DNA of 58,494 bases, taken from Dehalococcoidia bacterium (GTDB lineage Bacteria; Chloroflexota; Dehalococcoidia; CAUJGQ01). This document shows, piece by piece, positions 42,654-51,429 of the stretch. A program made the position numbers and the translations under genes. The stretch is taken from assembly GCA_035310145.1 (NCBI GenBank), contig DATGEL010000066.1, positions 1-58,494 of the forward strand, written 5' to 3'. Below the pieces are notes generated by a model. The model had not been told where the DNA came from and ran no database searches. It saw nothing but the letters and a program-made list of their open reading frames with translations. Each line of letters begins with the position of its first letter. Position 1 is the stretch's first letter.

Positions 42654-42690
42654 ACGTCGGAATCATCCGACGTGTCAAGAAATTCCGACG
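42654..42690 (-). promoter_or_regulatory. ACGTCGGA-N4-TCCGACGT operator in front of arsR
   Basis: Perfect 8-base arms flank ATCA (42654-42673), and a third TCCGACG half-site follows at 42684-42690. The palindrome lies 11 bases upstream of the ArsR start codon on the minus strand, so bound regulator would block its own transcript. Binding is inferred from position and symmetry. Confidence 0.7.
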
Positions 42691-42799
42691 CATTACGTAG
42701 CGTTCGACTCGGGCGAGCCATAACCGAGCAGCGGTTACGCCGCATGGCGCTGCACGCTTGCCGCTAGATGGCCGTGAAAATGAACGCCAGGCACGGCAA

Positions 42800-42834
42800 A
42801 GCGCCCCCGCTTGGTTTGGGCCAGCAGGGGCGCT
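42800..42834 (-). terminator. pckA terminator
   Basis: AGCGCCCC and GGGGCGCT form the outer stem, with an inner GCTTGG/CCAGC pairing. On the minus strand the hairpin is followed by TTTGCC. It lies 26 bases after the pckA stop. Confidence 0.78.
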
Positions 42835-42859
42835 CGCAAGGCAGTCGAGAACCGGCGGG

Positions 42860-44410
42860 CTAGCTGATGGCCGCCACGATCTCGGCGCCGAGGCCGGGAT
42901 ATTCGGCGAAGGCCGCCGCCCGCTCGCGCTTCAGCTTCGCCACGATCTGGTTGTATTCTTCGAGCCGGCCTTCGCGCTCGTACTTCAGGCGCGGCTGCAG
43001 CAGATCGCTGTCGTCGGGCGCAATGCTCGGCAGCGTAGCGGCGATCTGGTAGCCGAAGTCGGGATCCTGCTGCCAGCGAATCGTGCCCTCGGCGATCGCC
43101 TTCACCACGGCGGAGGAGTGCGGAATCTTGACCTTCTTGGCGTGTGGGTCGCCGTCGCCGCCGCCGACCCAGCCGGTGTTCAGCAGGAAGACCTCGATCG
43201 GGTGCGACTGCAGCAGCTCCAGGAAGCGGTTGCCTTGCATGGCGTGCAGCAAGGGGAAGAACGGATTGGTGCCGGGCACGCGGAGCGCCTTGCCCATCTC
43301 GTCCTTGCCGCCGGCGCTCGTGCCTTGCGTCTCACCGAGCATGAAGTACGCCGCGGCCTGCGCCTGCGAAAGCTTGGCCACGGCTGGGATAATGTTGTCG
43401 TTGCGGTTGAGAATCAGGAAGAAGTCCACCGGGCCGAGCTTCGCAGGGTCATAGGCGTCGATGCTGGACATCGGGAAGACGGCGCGGCCGTTCTGGGTGT
43501 ACGACGTATCGAAGAAGTCGACCTTGCCCGCCGCGTTCACGGAGACGTTTTCCAGATAGGCGTTGTCGCGCACCACCGCGCCGTGGATGGCGGGCTCGAA
43601 CTGCGGGTCGAGGGCGAAGGTCTTGGCGAAGCAGCCGTCCTCGGTGGTGTAGACGCGGCCGCCGGGCATCAGCGCGACGAAATCGTCCTGCACCGGCCGC
43701 GAGCCGTTCTGGCGGGTGAAGGTCGTGGTCGTCTTGCCCGTGCCGGAGAGGCCGACGATCAGCATCACCTTCTCGCGGTCGCCCACGGGGATCACCTTGC
43801 AGCCGGCGTGCAGCGCCAGGCCGCCGCGGTCCTGCACGATCTTGTTCCACATGCGCAGGCCGCCCTTCTTCGACTCACCGAAGTAGTCGGAGTTGAGCAC
43901 GCGCGTCACGCCCGCATCGAGGTCAACGGCGATCAGGCGGTCATTGGGATAGCCGGGCGCCTGCAGATTCGGCGTGTAGATAATGGTGAGCTTCGGTTCG
44001 GAAGGCAGATCGTTGCTGTAATAGAGGTACTGCTGCATGCCGGCGATATTGGCGTTGGCCTTTTCGATGACAAGTCGCGCCGCGACGCGAAACTGCGGAT
44101 CGCTGCCGATCCAGCCGTCGATCACCAGCATGTCCTGATCGGCGATGTAGGCGTCCTGATACTCGGCGATGCGCCGCCCCTCGGCCCGCGAAATCGTCTG
44201 GTCTGAATGCTGCTCCGGTTGGTCCGTCACAATGTAGGTGCTGGCCTTCGAGCGCGCATCGACGCGCGCCTTCACGTTCAGATTGCCGAACTCCGTGGGC
44301 CGCGCATTGGGCATCTCGGCGGTGAAGCGATGCAGATCGGCCTGCGATGGATTGCGGATGATCGTTTTCGCGCGTATCTCGTATGCTGGCGCTACCAACC
44401 TGGCGACCAT
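42860..44410 (-). CDS. pckA: phosphoenolpyruvate carboxykinase (ATP)
   Basis: A 516-residue ATP-dependent PEP carboxykinase. The P-loop is IVGLSGTGKTTTTF (about residue 220) and the metal-binding DDFVAL follows. GCFAKTFALDPQFEPAIHGAVVRDNAYLENV, NTGWVGGG and the nucleotide loop VKIPHSS mark the ATP enzyme rather than the GTP one. It converts oxaloacetate to PEP. With glpX and the FBP aldolase in the same window it marks active gluconeogenesis. The first ATG gives the family length. Confidence 0.96.
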   Translation of the reverse strand: MVARLVAPAYEIRAKTIIRNPSQADLHRFTAEMPNARPTEFGNLNVKARVDARSKASTYIVTDQPEQHSDQTISRAEGRRIAEYQDAYIADQDMLVIDGWIGSDPQFRVAARLVIEKANANIAGMQQYLYYSNDLPSEPKLTIIYTPNLQAPGYPNDRLIAVDLDAGVTRVLNSDYFGESKKGGLRMWNKIVQDRGGLALHAGCKVIPVGDREKVMLIVGLSGTGKTTTTFTRQNGSRPVQDDFVALMPGGRVYTTEDGCFAKTFALDPQFEPAIHGAVVRDNAYLENVSVNAAGKVDFFDTSYTQNGRAVFPMSSIDAYDPAKLGPVDFFLILNRNDNIIPAVAKLSQAQAAAYFMLGETQGTSAGGKDEMGKALRVPGTNPFFPLLHAMQGNRFLELLQSHPIEVFLLNTGWVGGGDGDPHAKKVKIPHSSAVVKAIAEGTIRWQQDPDFGYQIAATLPSIAPDDSDLLQPRLKYEREGRLEEYNQIVAKLKRERAAAFAEYPGLGAEIVAAIS

Positions 44411-44552
44411 CGTCTGTGAACTCCTTCACGGATTTCCCTTATCGTACACCCGAAAGGGGATAGCCATGATTGGAAGAGTCACCCCATTGTATAGAATCGG
44501 CTTATGCGGCCAGAAGGAGTAGCCGCCGCACGATCCGGCGCCGGAGGACGTC

Positions 44553-44957
44553 ATGACCTACCTGCTCTGGGCGAAGCTCGTTCCGGCCGCCCATGCCGCG
44601 GCGCGGTTTGCCGACCGCGGCACCGGCAGCCTCGGCTGGTGGGCCGATCTATGGACGGTGATCGCCGGCGTCATGTTCATCGTGCTCGGCCTCGTCGTGT
44701 TCGCCATCGCGCTCGCCATCCTCTTCTTTGGGCGCAAGGGGATGAAGGCGGTGCATCGACTAACGAACGAGAAGGCGGTGCCCGCGCTCGACCGCGTGCG
44801 CGCGATCAACGCGCGCGTGCAGGAGCGCACGGCGGCGCTGCCCGGCGCGCCGCACGCGAGCGGCAGCGTGGCGCAGATCGCCGGCGCGGTGCAAAAGGTC
44901 CGTGAGACGAAGCCGCCCTTCCGCAGCCGCAAGCGCGGCTGGATTCCCTTCAAGTGA
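44553..44957 (+). CDS. small single-pass membrane protein (134 aa)
   Basis: No family is recognised. One strong membrane helix (LWTVIAGVMFIVLGLVVFAIALAILFF, residues about 33-59, preceded by GSLGWWAD) is followed by a basic cytoplasmic region with a probable amphipathic helix (KAVPALDRVRAINARVQERTAAL) and a basic C-terminus. The design suggests a membrane-tethered helical protein, like DUF948-type proteins. The start has CCGGAGGAC. It diverges from pckA; a TATAGAAT lies upstream. Confidence 0.75.
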   Translation: MTYLLWAKLVPAAHAAARFADRGTGSLGWWADLWTVIAGVMFIVLGLVVFAIALAILFFGRKGMKAVHRLTNEKAVPALDRVRAINARVQERTAALPGAPHASGSVAQIAGAVQKVRETKPPFRSRKRGWIPFK

Positions 44958-44966
44958 GCCGAGGCA

Positions 44967-45869
44967 TCAGGCGAAGGCCGGCAGAGTCGTCTCCGCAATC
45001 TGAACAAGTTGCCCTGCGACATCACCGCCCGCCGGGATGAGGTTGATGTGCCGCACGCCGGCGTCGACGTACGCCTGCAGACCGCTGCGCCAGTCCGCCG
45101 CGTTGCCGGCGATGCAGTAGCGTGCGAAGCGCTCGTACGGCACGCTGTAGAACGCCTCGATTGCCGGCGCAATCACCTTGCGGGCAGTCTTCGAGTCATC
45201 GGCGTAGGAGCACCAGAGCTGCAGGGCCGGCGTGAGAACATCCGGGTCGCGCCCGGCCAGCTCGGCCTCCTTGCGCACCCTTCGCCAGCCGGCGGCAAAG
45301 CGCTCCGGGGTGACGGCGAAGGCGAGCCAGCCGTCGCCCAGCCGCCCGGTGCGGCGCAGAGCCGCGGCCGATCGCCCGCCGACCCAAATCGGCGGCCCGC
45401 CGGCGGTCGCGGGCTGAAGATCGAAGCGCGCGGCGCGTAGCCGGTAGAAGCGGCCGTCGAAGTTCACTTCGGGCCGCGTCCAGAGCGCCCGGCAGATCGC
45501 CAGCGTCTCGTCGAGGCGGCCGCCGCGCTCGTGTACACCGATGCCGACGTTGTCGAACTCGAGCGGGTTCTCCCCGCCGGCGCCGACGCCGAGGATAAAG
45601 CGCCCGCCGCTGAGCAGGTCCAGCGTTGCGGCCTGCTTGGCGATCACCAGCGGCGGCCGCAGCGCCGCCAGCATCACCCCGCTGCCGATGCGTACGCGCC
45701 TGGTGCGGGCGGCGAGCGCGCCCAGCACGACGGCCGGATCGGGCGAGGGCGCGTGCCAGAGCACGTGGTCGCCCACCCAAACCGAGTCGAAGCCGAGCGC
45801 CTCGGCGATCTCGGCATCGCCAAGCCAGTCGCCGCCATGCCCCGCCAACACACCGAACGTAATCGCCAT
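44967..45869 (-). CDS. luciferase-like (LLM class) F420-type oxidoreductase
   Basis: A 300-residue bacterial-luciferase-like TIM barrel: ITFGVLAGHGGDWLGDAEIAEALGFDSVWVGDHVLW, VRIGSGVMLAALRPPLVIAKQAATLDLLSGGRFILGVGAGG, RPEVNFDGRFYRL, GPPIWVGGRSAAALRRTGRLGDGW and a C-terminal GVRHINLIPAGGD. The family uses FMN or F420. The AGGRF-LGVG pattern and context suggest F420, as in the TIGR036xx groups, but this is not certain. The substrate is unknown. It diverges from the SCO1664-family gene. Confidence 0.88.
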   Translation of the reverse strand: MAITFGVLAGHGGDWLGDAEIAEALGFDSVWVGDHVLWHAPSPDPAVVLGALAARTRRVRIGSGVMLAALRPPLVIAKQAATLDLLSGGRFILGVGAGGENPLEFDNVGIGVHERGGRLDETLAICRALWTRPEVNFDGRFYRLRAARFDLQPATAGGPPIWVGGRSAAALRRTGRLGDGWLAFAVTPERFAAGWRRVRKEAELAGRDPDVLTPALQLWCSYADDSKTARKVIAPAIEAFYSVPYERFARYCIAGNAADWRSGLQAYVDAGVRHINLIPAGGDVAGQLVQIAETTLPAFA

Positions 45870-45973
45870 CTGCTAGGTCCCTGGCGCGGCCGTCCTGCGG
45901 CTTGGCCGCGTGGCCGCGGCTCCGGGCCGCAGTATACTGGCGGTGCGGGGCAGCCGCACCGCCGCGCGCAGAG

Positions 45974-46744
45974 ATGGACGGCATGGCAACTGGCGATTCA
46001 GGCGCCTGGATGGGCAAGAATTGGTGCCCCGATCGGCCGGACATTCTCGAAATTCTGCGCGAAGCCGAGATCCAGGGTTTCGATCTGATCCCCAGCGGCT
46101 CGAACTACGCCTTCGTCCTGCAGCTCGACGCCGGCGAGGCGGGCAAGGGCCTTGCCGTCTACAAGCCGAAGCGCGGCGAGGCGCCGCTTTGGGACTATCC
46201 CGGCGGCTCACTCTACAAGCGTGAGGCGGCGGCATACGTGCTCAGTGAGTTGCTCGGCTGGCAGCTCGTGCCGCCGACGATCGTGCGCGACGGTCCGCAC
46301 GGCGTCGGCAGCGCCCAGCTCTTCATCGAGCATAATCCGCGGGTCACGTTCTTCAACCTGCGGGAATCACGCCAGTTCGAGCTGCAGCGGATGGCGCTGT
46401 TCGACGTGGTGGCCAACAACGGCGACCGCAAGGGCGGTCACTGCCTGCTGGGCGTAGACGGGCGCGTTTGGGGCATCGACCACGGATTGACCTTCCACCA
46501 CGAGCTGAAGCTGCGCACGGTGATCTGGGACTACGCCGGCGAGCCCGCGCCGCCGGCGCTGCTGCGCGATCTGGAGGCGCTGCGGGCTTTGCTTGAGCGC
46601 GACCACGCGACAGCGGCGCAATTGCGCGAGTTGTTGAGCCGGCAAGAGCTAAGTGCCCTGCGCCAGCGACTCGAGCGGCTGCTGCGCGACCGGCGCTTCC
46701 CTGAATCGGGCTACCGTCGCCCGGTGCCCTGGCCGCCGGTCTGA
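45974..46744 (+). CDS. SCO1664-family protein (kinase-like fold)
   Basis: A 256-residue protein of the SCO1664/PI3-4-kinase-like family. ILREAEIQGFDLIPSGSNYAFVLQL, AVYKPKRGEAPLWDYPGGSLYKREAAAYVLSELLGW and VANNGDRKGGHCLLGVDGRVWGIDHGLTFH are its hallmarks; the NNGDRKGGH and GIDHGLTF segments mimic the catalytic and metal loops of phosphatidylinositol kinases. No substrate is established. ATG at 45974 or nine bases later at 45983 are both possible. A GTG start of the DUF1537 kinase follows after 5 bases, so they may be co-transcribed. Confidence 0.85.
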   Translation: MDGMATGDSGAWMGKNWCPDRPDILEILREAEIQGFDLIPSGSNYAFVLQLDAGEAGKGLAVYKPKRGEAPLWDYPGGSLYKREAAAYVLSELLGWQLVPPTIVRDGPHGVGSAQLFIEHNPRVTFFNLRESRQFELQRMALFDVVANNGDRKGGHCLLGVDGRVWGIDHGLTFHHELKLRTVIWDYAGEPAPPALLRDLEALRALLERDHATAAQLRELLSRQELSALRQRLERLLRDRRFPESGYRRPVPWPPV

Positions 46745-46749
46745 ACGCC

Positions 46750-48057
46750 GTGACGATCGACATCGTCGTTGCCGACGATCTGACCGGCGCGGCCGACACG
46801 GTTGTGCAGTTCCTGCCCGTTGTCGATCACGTGCTGGTCTTCCCTACGTTGCGCCGCTTCGAGCAGGCAGTGGCAGACCGGGCATTGCCCGCGGGCGAGT
46901 TGGCGATCGGCGTGTCGACCGTGTCGCGCCACGTAGGTAGCGTCCAAGCGGCGAGGCATGTGCGGCTCGCGCATCTCACGGCGCTGCTGCTGTGGCCCAG
47001 GCTGCTCTTCCATAAGGTCGATTCCGCGCTGCGGGGTAACCCCGAATCTGAGCTGGCCGCTTACCTCGCGGCCACCGGCGAACCGGGTGTGCTCATGTCG
47101 CCTGCCTTCCCACCCTCGCGGCGCAGCGTCCGCGATGGTGTCCTGTATGTGGGCGGCGTGCCGCTCGCCGAGAGTGAGGTTGGCCGCGATCCGCGCACGC
47201 CGGCTACAGAATCGTCCGTGCCGGCGCTGCTCGGCAGGCATTCGTTCCTGCCGATTAGCACGATCCCGTTGGGCTCCGTGCGCGGGAGCCAGGAGGAGCT
47301 GACCGCGCGCGTGCGTGCGCTGGCCGCGGGCATCACCGTGGCGGACGCCGAGACTCCCGACGACCTGGCCCGCATCGCGCGTGCGGTGGTCGACGCCGGG
47401 CTATTGCATGCGATTTCAGGCTCCGCGGGACTAGCCCGCCAGCTAAGCGTGTTGCTTCCGCGTTCCGCAAGGCGCGGCATCGAAGAAACTCACCTCAGAG
47501 CAAGGCGTATTCTGGTCGTGATCGGTAGTCCGCATCCCCGCGCCCGCGCTCAGATCGCGCATGCCGTGCGCGAACGAGCAGGCGTTTTGTCGCCTGTGTA
47601 TTACGGATGGGCAGTGGACCCGGCGAAATGGGAATTCATGCGCCTGCTTGAGACCGTGCTGCGGCGCGAAGAGTGTGCCATTGTACTGCCGCCCTTCCTC
47701 GACAACATGAGCCGCTGGAACTCCGACGCGATCTTGCAATCGCTGGCGACGATGGCGCAGCGGCTGATCGAGCGGACTACGCCGAACGGCGAACCACTGG
47801 TTGACGCGCTCGTGGTGTCGGGCGGCGACACTGCGGCGGCTCTCTGCAGTCGGTTCGGGACCGAGCACATCGAGTTGGTCGACGAGGTGTTTCCAGGCGC
47901 GCCGCTCGGTGTCATGCGTGGTGGTCTCACCAATGGAATCCCGATTGTGACGAAGAGTGGCGCTCACGGGCCGGACGATGGGCTGGTACGAATCATCGAA
48001 CGGCTACGGGGCGCGGCAGGTAGCCTTCCGTCGGTCGAGCCGGGCGCCGCGGTGTAA
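46750..48057 (+). CDS. four-carbon acid sugar kinase (DUF1537; DtnK/DenK-like)
   Basis: A 435-residue two-domain DUF1537 kinase. The N-terminal domain starts IDIVVADDLTGAADT, the substrate site, and contains LLFHKVDSALRGNPESEL. The C-terminal nucleotide domain has ILVVIGSPHPRARAQI, DALVVSGGDTAAALCSRFG, GAPLGVMRGG and GIPIVTKSGAHGPDDGL. It phosphorylates a C4 sugar acid such as D-threonate or D-erythronate with ATP. The next gene is its usual partner PdxA2, two bases away, which strongly supports this role. A GTG start is used. The stereochemistry of the substrate cannot be read from sequence. Confidence 0.9.
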   Translation: MTIDIVVADDLTGAADTVVQFLPVVDHVLVFPTLRRFEQAVADRALPAGELAIGVSTVSRHVGSVQAARHVRLAHLTALLLWPRLLFHKVDSALRGNPESELAAYLAATGEPGVLMSPAFPPSRRSVRDGVLYVGGVPLAESEVGRDPRTPATESSVPALLGRHSFLPISTIPLGSVRGSQEELTARVRALAAGITVADAETPDDLARIARAVVDAGLLHAISGSAGLARQLSVLLPRSARRGIEETHLRARRILVVIGSPHPRARAQIAHAVRERAGVLSPVYYGWAVDPAKWEFMRLLETVLRREECAIVLPPFLDNMSRWNSDAILQSLATMAQRLIERTTPNGEPLVDALVVSGGDTAAALCSRFGTEHIELVDEVFPGAPLGVMRGGLTNGIPIVTKSGAHGPDDGLVRIIERLRGAAGSLPSVEPGAAV

Positions 48058-48059
48058 TC

Positions 48060-49079
48060 ATGGGAAGTTCACGGCCGCTCATCGCGATCACCCTGGGCGA
48101 TCCCGCGGGAATCGGCGCCGAGGTCGTTGTGAAAGCCCTGGCGATTCCCGCCGTGCGGGCCGCCTGTCGCCCACTGCTAGTCGGCGACGCGGCAACGCTT
48201 TGCCGGGCGCTGGAACTCTGCGGCTTTGATTGGCCGCTCGACATAATCGAAGCGGCGGCACTGGACGCTGACCCATCCCCAGGACGGATTGCCCTCCTCG
48301 ATGTGCCCATCCGAAGCGGTGAACCGCCGCCCTTCGGCGTCCTGTCCGCCGAAGCGGGCGACGTGGCCGTGCGGGCCGTCGAGACGGCATGCGATCTCGC
48401 CCTGGCCGGCCGCGTCGCCGGGATCGTGACGGCGCCGCTGAACAAGGAGGCGATGCGCCTGGCCGGCTACGCGTACGACGGTCACACGGAGCTGCTGGCG
48501 GTGCGCACCGGCGCGGGGGGCGTCTGCATGTTGCTCGCGGGAGAGCGTCTGCGCGTCAGCCACGTCACCGGCCATCGCGCGCTTCGCGAAGCCGCGCTGC
48601 CGCCCAGCGCGGAGCGGCTGCGGCAGGTCTTCACGCTCACGGCCGCGGCGCTGCGCCGGCTGGGCTTTCCGAAGCCGCGCATCGCCGTCGCCGGTCTGAA
48701 TCCGCACGCGGGCGAGGGCGGGCTGTTCGGATCAGAGGAGATCGAGGTGCTTGCCCCGGCAATTGCGGCGGCGCAGGCGGCGACGGCGGATTGCGCCATC
48801 TCCGGACCATATCCAGCCGACACGATCTTCCGGCGGGCCGCGGCCGGCGAGTTCGACGGCGTGGTGGCGATGTACCACGACCAGGGCCACATCCCGGTCA
48901 AGATGATCGAGTTCGATTCCGCGGTGAACGTGACGCTGGGCCTTCCGATCATCCGCACCTCGCCCGACCACGGCACGGCCTTCGACATCGCCGGCAAGGG
49001 CGTGGCGAACCCCGCGAACATGATCGCGGCGATCAGGCTGGCGGCGCGTATGGCATCCCATGCGGACGCGGAGGGTTGA
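48060..49079 (+). CDS. pdxA2: PdxA2-type 4-phospho-threonate/erythronate dehydrogenase
   Basis: A 339-residue PdxA-family dehydrogenase: ITLGDPAGIGAEVVVKAL opens it, IVTAPLNKEAMRLAGYAYDGHTELLA and the metal site VSHVTGHRAL, AVAGLNPHAGEGGLFG, GVVAMYHDQGHIPVKM and TSPDHGTAFDIAGKGVANPANM follow. True PdxA acts in vitamin B6 synthesis. Paired with a DUF1537 kinase it oxidises and decarboxylates 4-phospho-D-threonate or -erythronate to DHAP. It starts two bases after the kinase stop and is surely in the same operon. Confidence 0.92.
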   Translation: MGSSRPLIAITLGDPAGIGAEVVVKALAIPAVRAACRPLLVGDAATLCRALELCGFDWPLDIIEAAALDADPSPGRIALLDVPIRSGEPPPFGVLSAEAGDVAVRAVETACDLALAGRVAGIVTAPLNKEAMRLAGYAYDGHTELLAVRTGAGGVCMLLAGERLRVSHVTGHRALREAALPPSAERLRQVFTLTAAALRRLGFPKPRIAVAGLNPHAGEGGLFGSEEIEVLAPAIAAAQAATADCAISGPYPADTIFRRAAAGEFDGVVAMYHDQGHIPVKMIEFDSAVNVTLGLPIIRTSPDHGTAFDIAGKGVANPANMIAAIRLAARMASHADAEG

Positions 49080-49100
49080 CGTCCAGGCGTGGAAGGCGCC

Positions 49101-50132
49101 TCAACTCTCGCGGCCAACTCGGCGGGCGACCGCTGAGCGCAACCGCAGCAATCGCCGGACGGCCGGAGCGCCGCGCCGATCCCAGCCGGAGACGGCGCGA
49201 TCGACACACTCCGGGCCGAACAGCCGTTCCGCCCGTTCGCGCGGCGAGCGGCGTACGCGCACCTTTCCGGTCAGCTGGCCCAGTAACGCCGCGTCGCCCG
49301 CGATCACGGCCTGCTTCCATTCGCTGAGCGGCTTGCCGCGCGGCGGCGCAATCCGCTCCAGCGGCTGCCAGCGACCGCGCCGGTCGCCATAGACCGCCCC
49401 GCCCGACTCGCGAACCAGCAGGATGCCCGCGGCCACGTCCCACAGCCGCGGCGAACTGAAGACCGCGTACTGCCAGCGACCGGTGGCGACGAGACCCAGC
49501 TCAGCCGCCGTGCTGCCGAAGGAGCGGGTCTCGCCCGGAAGCTGGCCGCGCAGCCGCCAGAGGGCGAAGGCGCGGTGAATGCCTGCCGGCACGCCGGAGA
49601 GACGGGCGCGCTTGGAGAGCGCGGCAGCAGGCTGGACGAACAGCTCGCCGTCGCAGAGCAGGCCGCCGCCGAGGCGGGCGCTGAGCACGCAGGGGCGTCC
49701 CTCCGGCCCGAAGGTCGTGTAGAGCGCGGCGGCCACGGGGCGCAGGCGGTGCAGCACGCCGATCGAAACGGCGAAGACCGCGAGCCCGTTGGCGAAATTC
49801 GCCGTGCCGTCCAGCGGGTCCACTACCCAGAGCCACTCACCAGGATGCGTCGAGCCGCCGCCCTCTTCGCCGAGCACGTCGTGCGCCGGAAAGCGCTCGG
49901 CGACGCGCTGCCGTACGAAGCGCTCGACCGCCTCGTCCGCCTCGGTGACGGGATCGGCGTCCTTCCTGGACTTGAAGCGCACCTGTCCTGGCGCAGCGAA
50001 GCGGTGTTGCAACTCGGCGCCGGCAGCGGCGGCAATTTCTGCAGCCGCGGCGCGCACTGGCTCGAACTCGCCGGCGGTATCGTCTTCTGGCAGCCGGGTG
50101 GACAACGGCGGCATGCTCATCGGAGGCTTCAC
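49101..50132 (-). CDS. inositol monophosphatase-family phosphatase
   Basis: A 343-residue member of the Mg2+-dependent inositol monophosphatase family: FKSRKDADPVTEADEAVERFV, DVLGEEGGG, WVVDPLDGTANFANG (the DPLDGT metal motif) and LWDVAAGILLVRESGG. The core ends at about residue 300; an arginine-rich tail follows. The substrate could be myo-inositol phosphate, histidinol phosphate or a nucleotide PAP-like compound. Its ATG overlaps the stop of the small gene 50129-50398, in a three-gene overlap chain. Confidence 0.9.
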   Translation of the reverse strand: MKPPMSMPPLSTRLPEDDTAGEFEPVRAAAAEIAAAAGAELQHRFAAPGQVRFKSRKDADPVTEADEAVERFVRQRVAERFPAHDVLGEEGGGSTHPGEWLWVVDPLDGTANFANGLAVFAVSIGVLHRLRPVAAALYTTFGPEGRPCVLSARLGGGLLCDGELFVQPAAALSKRARLSGVPAGIHRAFALWRLRGQLPGETRSFGSTAAELGLVATGRWQYAVFSSPRLWDVAAGILLVRESGGAVYGDRRGRWQPLERIAPPRGKPLSEWKQAVIAGDAALLGQLTGKVRVRRSPRERAERLFGPECVDRAVSGWDRRGAPAVRRLLRLRSAVARRVGRES

Positions 50133-50398
50133 AGCGTCTCGAAGGGGTCAGGCTTGATGAGGGCGATGAAGCTGTAGCGCTTGCTGCCGACCTGGTCCGT
50201 GATCACGATACGCAGCCGCTCCTCGCGCAGCACGAGCTGGCAGACATCGCCGCGCTCGATGCGCCGATCCGTCTCACCCAGATTCACCACGCCCATCCAG
50301 CGGCCCTGGCGGAAACCGGCATCGCAAGTCGCCGGCACCGGCGTGCCGTCCGGGATCAGGAATTCCACCGCACCGTTGTAGTAGCCGCTGCCGCTCAC
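50129..50398 (-). CDS. unrecognised small beta-rich protein (89 aa)
   Basis: No family is recognised. Strand-rich composition (AVEFLIPDGTPVPATC, RWMGVVNLG, DVCQLVLREERLRIVITDQVGSKRYSFIALIKP) suggests a small beta-barrel. Two cysteines are present (residues about 25 and 53). The GTG start overlaps the hot-dog stop (GTGA) and the end overlaps the phosphatase ATG (ATGA), so it is translated between the two and is likely functional with one of them. Confidence 0.72.
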   Translation of the reverse strand: MSGSGYYNGAVEFLIPDGTPVPATCDAGFRQGRWMGVVNLGETDRRIERGDVCQLVLREERLRIVITDQVGSKRYSFIALIKPDPFETL

Positions 50399-51288
50399 GC
50401 GCGGGGATGCACCTTGAAGATGGCCGTGTGCCTCACGTGCATCACGGGCGCGCTCGTATCGTCCTCACAGAAGAGATCGAGCACCGCGTAGTGATGTTGT
50501 CGCTTCTCAAAGGCCTCCACCAGGCGGCCGTGCAGCGTCAGCGTGCGCCCGGCGAGGGCTGGACCGAGATACTCGATCTCCGAGCGGGTGTGAATCCATG
50601 GGCCGAAGGCGAAGCTCCTGGAGAAGATCGTATTGCAGTTGCTCAGCAGCCAGCCGGGGTGCAGCAGCGGCGGCCCCCAGGGCGAGCCCTCGCGGAAGAG
50701 CGGATTCGTCTCGAACACCCCGTCGGCGTACTCGCGGGCGCCGGCGGCCGAGGTCGGCAAGACGAGTCGGGCGAGCGGCTGACCGACGGGCGCGGTTTCC
50801 AGTGCGAGGTCGGGGCGAGGGGCGGGCGGCGGGCCGGGATCGTGCGCGACATAATCGGGGAGCGGGACGGGCTCGGTGCGCTCCGTCAGGCCGATCCAGG
50901 CGCTGCCCGTGCCGCAGCGCTGGCCGGCACCGTTTTCGGCCCAGAGATCGAAGCCAATGCGGCCTTGCTCGTGCGCGTCCGACGGCAAGACCTCGGCGTT
51001 CGCCGTCGTCGCGTCGCCCTCGTAGAGCGGATGCACCAAGGAGACCGTGGCGCCGCCGTGGCTCAGCCAGCGGGCGCCGGCGACCGCGGCCAGCGGCTGC
51101 GCCATGTAGGCGTAGACGGTGATTCCGGGCACGAGGCCGCCGGCGAAGCCGTAGCGCTTCGCGACTTCATCATCGTGGATCTTGTTGTCCGAGTGCAGCG
51201 AGGCATTGTGCGCGGTCACATGGATGGCGGGAACACGCTGGCCCGGCGAAAGATTGCCGAGAGCGGGCAGTTGCACGCTGCTGGTCAT
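50395..51288 (-). CDS. MaoC/FAS1-type hot-dog dehydratase-like protein
   Basis: A 297-residue double hot-dog protein. The first domain has a hydratase-like segment HSDNKIHDDEVAKRYGFAGGLVPGITVYAYM (residues about 31-61), in which the D-x-N-x(I)H pattern resembles the MaoC catalytic pair. The second half has SEIEYLGPALAGRTLTLHGRLVEAFEKRQHHYAVLDLFC. It probably acts on an enoyl- or hydroxyacyl-thioester. The start at 51288 follows GAGGAGC. It heads an overlapping operon with a small protein and the inositol-phosphatase-like gene. Confidence 0.82.
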   Translation of the reverse strand: MTSSVQLPALGNLSPGQRVPAIHVTAHNASLHSDNKIHDDEVAKRYGFAGGLVPGITVYAYMAQPLAAVAGARWLSHGGATVSLVHPLYEGDATTANAEVLPSDAHEQGRIGFDLWAENGAGQRCGTGSAWIGLTERTEPVPLPDYVAHDPGPPPAPRPDLALETAPVGQPLARLVLPTSAAGAREYADGVFETNPLFREGSPWGPPLLHPGWLLSNCNTIFSRSFAFGPWIHTRSEIEYLGPALAGRTLTLHGRLVEAFEKRQHHYAVLDLFCEDDTSAPVMHVRHTAIFKVHPRA

Positions 51289-51429
51289 ACGGCACGCTCC
51301 TCGTGAGACCTTTGCGAGACGTTCCGAAATGAGAAGGGGTAATGGAGGCCGCGGTGTTCCGCCGCCGTTCTCCATGCTAGCCGCCCGCGGCGCTGAGCGC
51401 AGCCCTCGCGTCAGCCGGCCTGCTGGCGG

